A DNA stretch of 44,284 nt from Dolichospermum compactum NIES-806. Lineage in GTDB: Bacteria > Cyanobacteriota > Cyanobacteriia > Cyanobacteriales > Nostocaceae. The stretch covers positions 5,121,705-5,165,988 of the forward strand of contig NZ_AP018316.1 of NCBI RefSeq assembly GCF_002368115.1, read 5' to 3'. A program made the translations under genes and the position numbers. Below are positions 42,669-44,284 of this stretch, piece after piece (the stretch's first letter is position 1; every line of letters starts with the position of its first letter). The notes under the pieces were generated by a model. It did no database searches, was not told the origin of the DNA, and worked only from the letters and a program-made list of their open reading frames with translations.

Positions 42669-43835
42669 ATGATACCAACGTTAACAAATAATCCTTTAAA
42701 TGACAGTTCAATTACATCTCAACCATTCAGACTACATCATCATAGTGATCCATCTTGGTTATGGACTGTTGTATGTATTGGTTCTGTCTCTCTTCATTTG
42801 TTAGTATTTTGGTTAATGCGTTCATCTAATGAATTTCAAGCTTGGTTTCCCCAATCTGACAAAGGTTCGATTCCCATTGATTTTATTGAAATTGCTTCCG
42901 AACCAAAATCAACAATTAAACCCCAATCAACAACTTCAAAAATTAACCCCCAATCTTCTTTTTCACCTTCACCAAAATCAGCACCTATTATACCCAGCAA
43001 TCAAAATGATGGTGAGATAACTTCTAAAATTAATTTACCAGAACAAGATAAAACTCAAAAGCCTGAAGTTGAAAAAACTGAAATTAGAAAACCCGAAGTT
43101 GAAAAAAAAGAAGTTAGAAAATCTGAAGTTGAAAAACCTGAAGTTAGAAACTCTGAAGTTAAAAAACCCGAACCTGAAAAAACTGAACCTGAAAAAACTG
43201 AACCTGAAAAACCACGAGTTAGACAACAATTCTATCCCACAAACCCAATACCAGAAGCAAGACCAGAAGCAACATCAAGAATTCCAGACAGTGAACTTCC
43301 CTGGAATCGTCGTCCAGAATTGAAACTAGGTGAAGGAACTCTCCTTCCCCAAGACATTCCCAATGATTCCCCAACCCCCACAGCAGAACCTTCCGCAAAT
43401 CCCAACCCAGGATCGTCCCCAACCACCAATAGAGGGGGTGCTATAGCTACCGTCAGTCCTATACTCAAACAAGAGGTTAGTGAATTAATACAACAAAAAC
43501 AACTCATAACCGATGCTTTACCAGACGTACTGCCTGAATACAAAGGAACTACAGAAAAAGAATTAGAGGCTAGTATACTTCCCAGCGACGAGGATCTCAA
43601 ACCAGCAAATATACTGGCTAGTTTAGTAATTGATAAAAATGGACAATTCCAACAAGCTATAATCATCACGATTGAACCAGCCGCACTCCGTAGCCAAGCA
43701 AATATTTATGAACAAGCACTTAATCAGATATTTGCACAAGACAGTTTTCTTGCTGCTTATAATCAAGACGGAACAAAACCCGATTTAAGCAATTTATATA
43801 TTCGTCTCAAAATTAAACCCATAAATTCTCCATAA
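42669..43835 (+). CDS. TonB-like protein with a repetitive charged linker
   Basis: The protein has 388 residues. A single membrane helix lies near the N-terminus (about 29-51: SWLWTVVCIGSVSLHLLVF). It precedes a long low-complexity periplasmic linker and a C-terminal globular part (about 265-388: DALPDVLPEYKGTTEKELEA, ILASLVIDKNGQFQQAIII, YEQALNQIFAQDSFLAAY). The TonB_C-like pattern (V-D-x-x-G near the end) is weak. TonB proteins link ExbB/ExbD to outer-membrane receptors; no exbBD or receptor is adjacent. Between residues about 130 and 182 a five-residue unit (KxEVE/RKPEV) repeats about ten times, matching 15-bp DNA repeats. Confidence 0.7.
   Translation: MIPTLTNNPLNDSSITSQPFRLHHHSDPSWLWTVVCIGSVSLHLLVFWLMRSSNEFQAWFPQSDKGSIPIDFIEIASEPKSTIKPQSTTSKINPQSSFSPSPKSAPIIPSNQNDGEITSKINLPEQDKTQKPEVEKTEIRKPEVEKKEVRKSEVEKPEVRNSEVKKPEPEKTEPEKTEPEKPRVRQQFYPTNPIPEARPEATSRIPDSELPWNRRPELKLGEGTLLPQDIPNDSPTPTAEPSANPNPGSSPTTNRGGAIATVSPILKQEVSELIQQKQLITDALPDVLPEYKGTTEKELEASILPSDEDLKPANILASLVIDKNGQFQQAIIITIEPAALRSQANIYEQALNQIFAQDSFLAAYNQDGTKPDLSNLYIRLKIKPINSP
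43054..43212 (+). repeat. 15-bp in-gene tandem repeat array
   Basis: Degenerate 15-bp units of the type CCTGAAGTTGAAAAA (encoding PEVEK/PEVRK/PEPEK) lie in tandem within the TonB-like gene. Unit length is a multiple of three, so copy-number change keeps the frame. Open frames on the opposite strand here are artefacts of the repeat. Confidence 0.8.
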
Positions 43836-43885
43836 CTACTTGCAATTTTATAAAAGCTATGTTATCTTAATTAAATCACAAGCAC

Positions 43886-43956
43886 GCGGGTGTAGTTTAG
43901 TGGTAAAACTCCAGCCTTCCAAGCTGATCATGCGGGTTCGATTCCCGCCACCCGCT
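43886..43956 (+). tRNA. tRNA-Gly (anticodon UCC)
   Basis: The cloverleaf is complete: acceptor GCGGGTG/CACCCGC with discriminator T, D arm TAGTTTAGTGGTAAAAC, anticodon arm CCAGC-CTTCCAA-GCTGA (loop anticodon TCC), and T arm TGCGGGTTCGATTCCCGCC. CCA is not encoded. A run of T follows immediately. It decodes GGA (and GGG by wobble). Confidence 0.97.
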
Positions 43957-44284
43957 TTTTAAGAAGAAAAACAGGTCTGCCGCTTTCTTTATAAGGGAAA
44001 TGCCGAAAACCCTTGAAGATGTAGCTTCCTAAGTCAGCTACATCTGTGCTTGAGACAAGGGATGAAGGCTAGAGGCAGGATTTATCCTGCATTGATTTTA
44101 ATCCATATTCGTGATACAACTATATTGTCACTAAAGACGTAAAAAGCTACCGAGGGACTCTCGGAAAGTTACGCTTGTCAGATATGATTTCGCCCGCCAG
44201 GTCCAAGGAAATCAGGGCAAGAACCCAAATATTTAAGGCAGTGCCTGAAACTGGGATAACTGAGGGATATAGACTGAAACTCTC
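43957..44284. other. Hairpin-rich non-coding stretch downstream of the tRNA, cut by the window edge
   Basis: No credible open frame. Several hairpins occur: AAGGG/CCCTT (43992-44015), GATGTAGCT/AGCTACATC (44018-44044), GCAGGATTTATCCTGC (44075-44090), and CCGAG-GGACT-CTCGG (about 44150-44164) enclosed by CGTAA/TTACG. It ends with GCAGTGCCTGAAACTGGGAT and related purine-rich sequence. It looks like the 5' part of a structured RNA (intron or ncRNA), but I cannot assign a class. Confidence 0.4.

Noticed and set aside
43035..43323. Open frames on both strands of the TonB-like linker (Phe/Asn/Arg-rich or Lys/Leu/Asn-rich)
   Set aside because: They are translations of the 15-bp repeat in other frames.
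43957..44284. Region after the tRNA as a CRISPR-associated transposon end or a tRNA-Leu-type group I intron
   Set aside because: I see no matching terminal repeats and no characteristic intron core; left as unassigned.

Overview
The window comes from a filamentous, probably heterocyst-forming cyanobacterium of the Anabaena/Nostoc/Dolichospermum type. The evidence is a complete C-phycocyanin rod operon with four cpcG copies, about 20 copies of the HIP1 octamer GCGATCGC, low-GC DNA with many short tandem heptamers (STRRs), several families of small palindromic repeats, and cyanobacterial forms of SirB/CobA, a PatA-like regulator, a group 2 sigma factor and a 2-oxoacid-type TRAP transporter. No pecBACEF (phycoerythrocyanin) genes lie upstream of cpcB, where I recall them in Anabaena PCC 7120; rluD is there instead.

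Layout. 1-1350: fragments of a cyclic-peptide ABC exporter and a GT21-like glycosyltransferase joined head to head and bounded by inverted copies of one repeat. 1407-6281: a secreted CAP protein, the sirB-cobA pair for siroheme, a small ribbon-helix-helix-like protein, a PatA-like regulator lacking its phospho-Asp, and rluD. 6282-14542: long leader and cpcBACDEF-G1-G2-G3(cpcL)-G4. 14543-17653: hypothetical protein, msrB, a class II glutamine amidotransferase, a response-regulator remnant and repeats. 17654-22411: sulfate uptake (two divergent binding proteins, cysT, cysW, a lone NIL-domain protein) with candidate operators but no cysA ATPase. 22600-24737: a decayed restriction cluster (REase with an in-frame amber, intact m5C methyltransferase, internally deleted mrr). 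25008-28249: an RTX protein and aspS. 28623-30351: an unrecognised two-gene unit (125 aa plus a 446 aa protein resembling ImmA/IrrE without HExxH residues). 30555-34930: TRAP permeases and binding protein split around a Uma2 gene. 34999-35732: a toxin-antitoxin pair with an in-frame stop in each gene. 35836-43835: priA, a gene-poor kilobase, a group 2 sigma factor, two GNAT acetyltransferases and a TonB-like protein. 43886-43956: tRNA-Gly(UCC), followed by an unexplained hairpin-rich stretch running off the window.

How it works together. The cpc operon supplies both phycocyanin subunits, rod linkers, the alpha-subunit bilin lyase, three core-attachment linkers and one membrane-anchored CpcL for rods that associate with photosystem I. 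SirB and CobA make siroheme for sulfite and nitrite reductases, which fits functionally with the sulfate importer and MsrB nearby. Defence and toxin loci here are mostly decaying; the pair at 28623-30351 is intact and the best candidate for an undescribed system.
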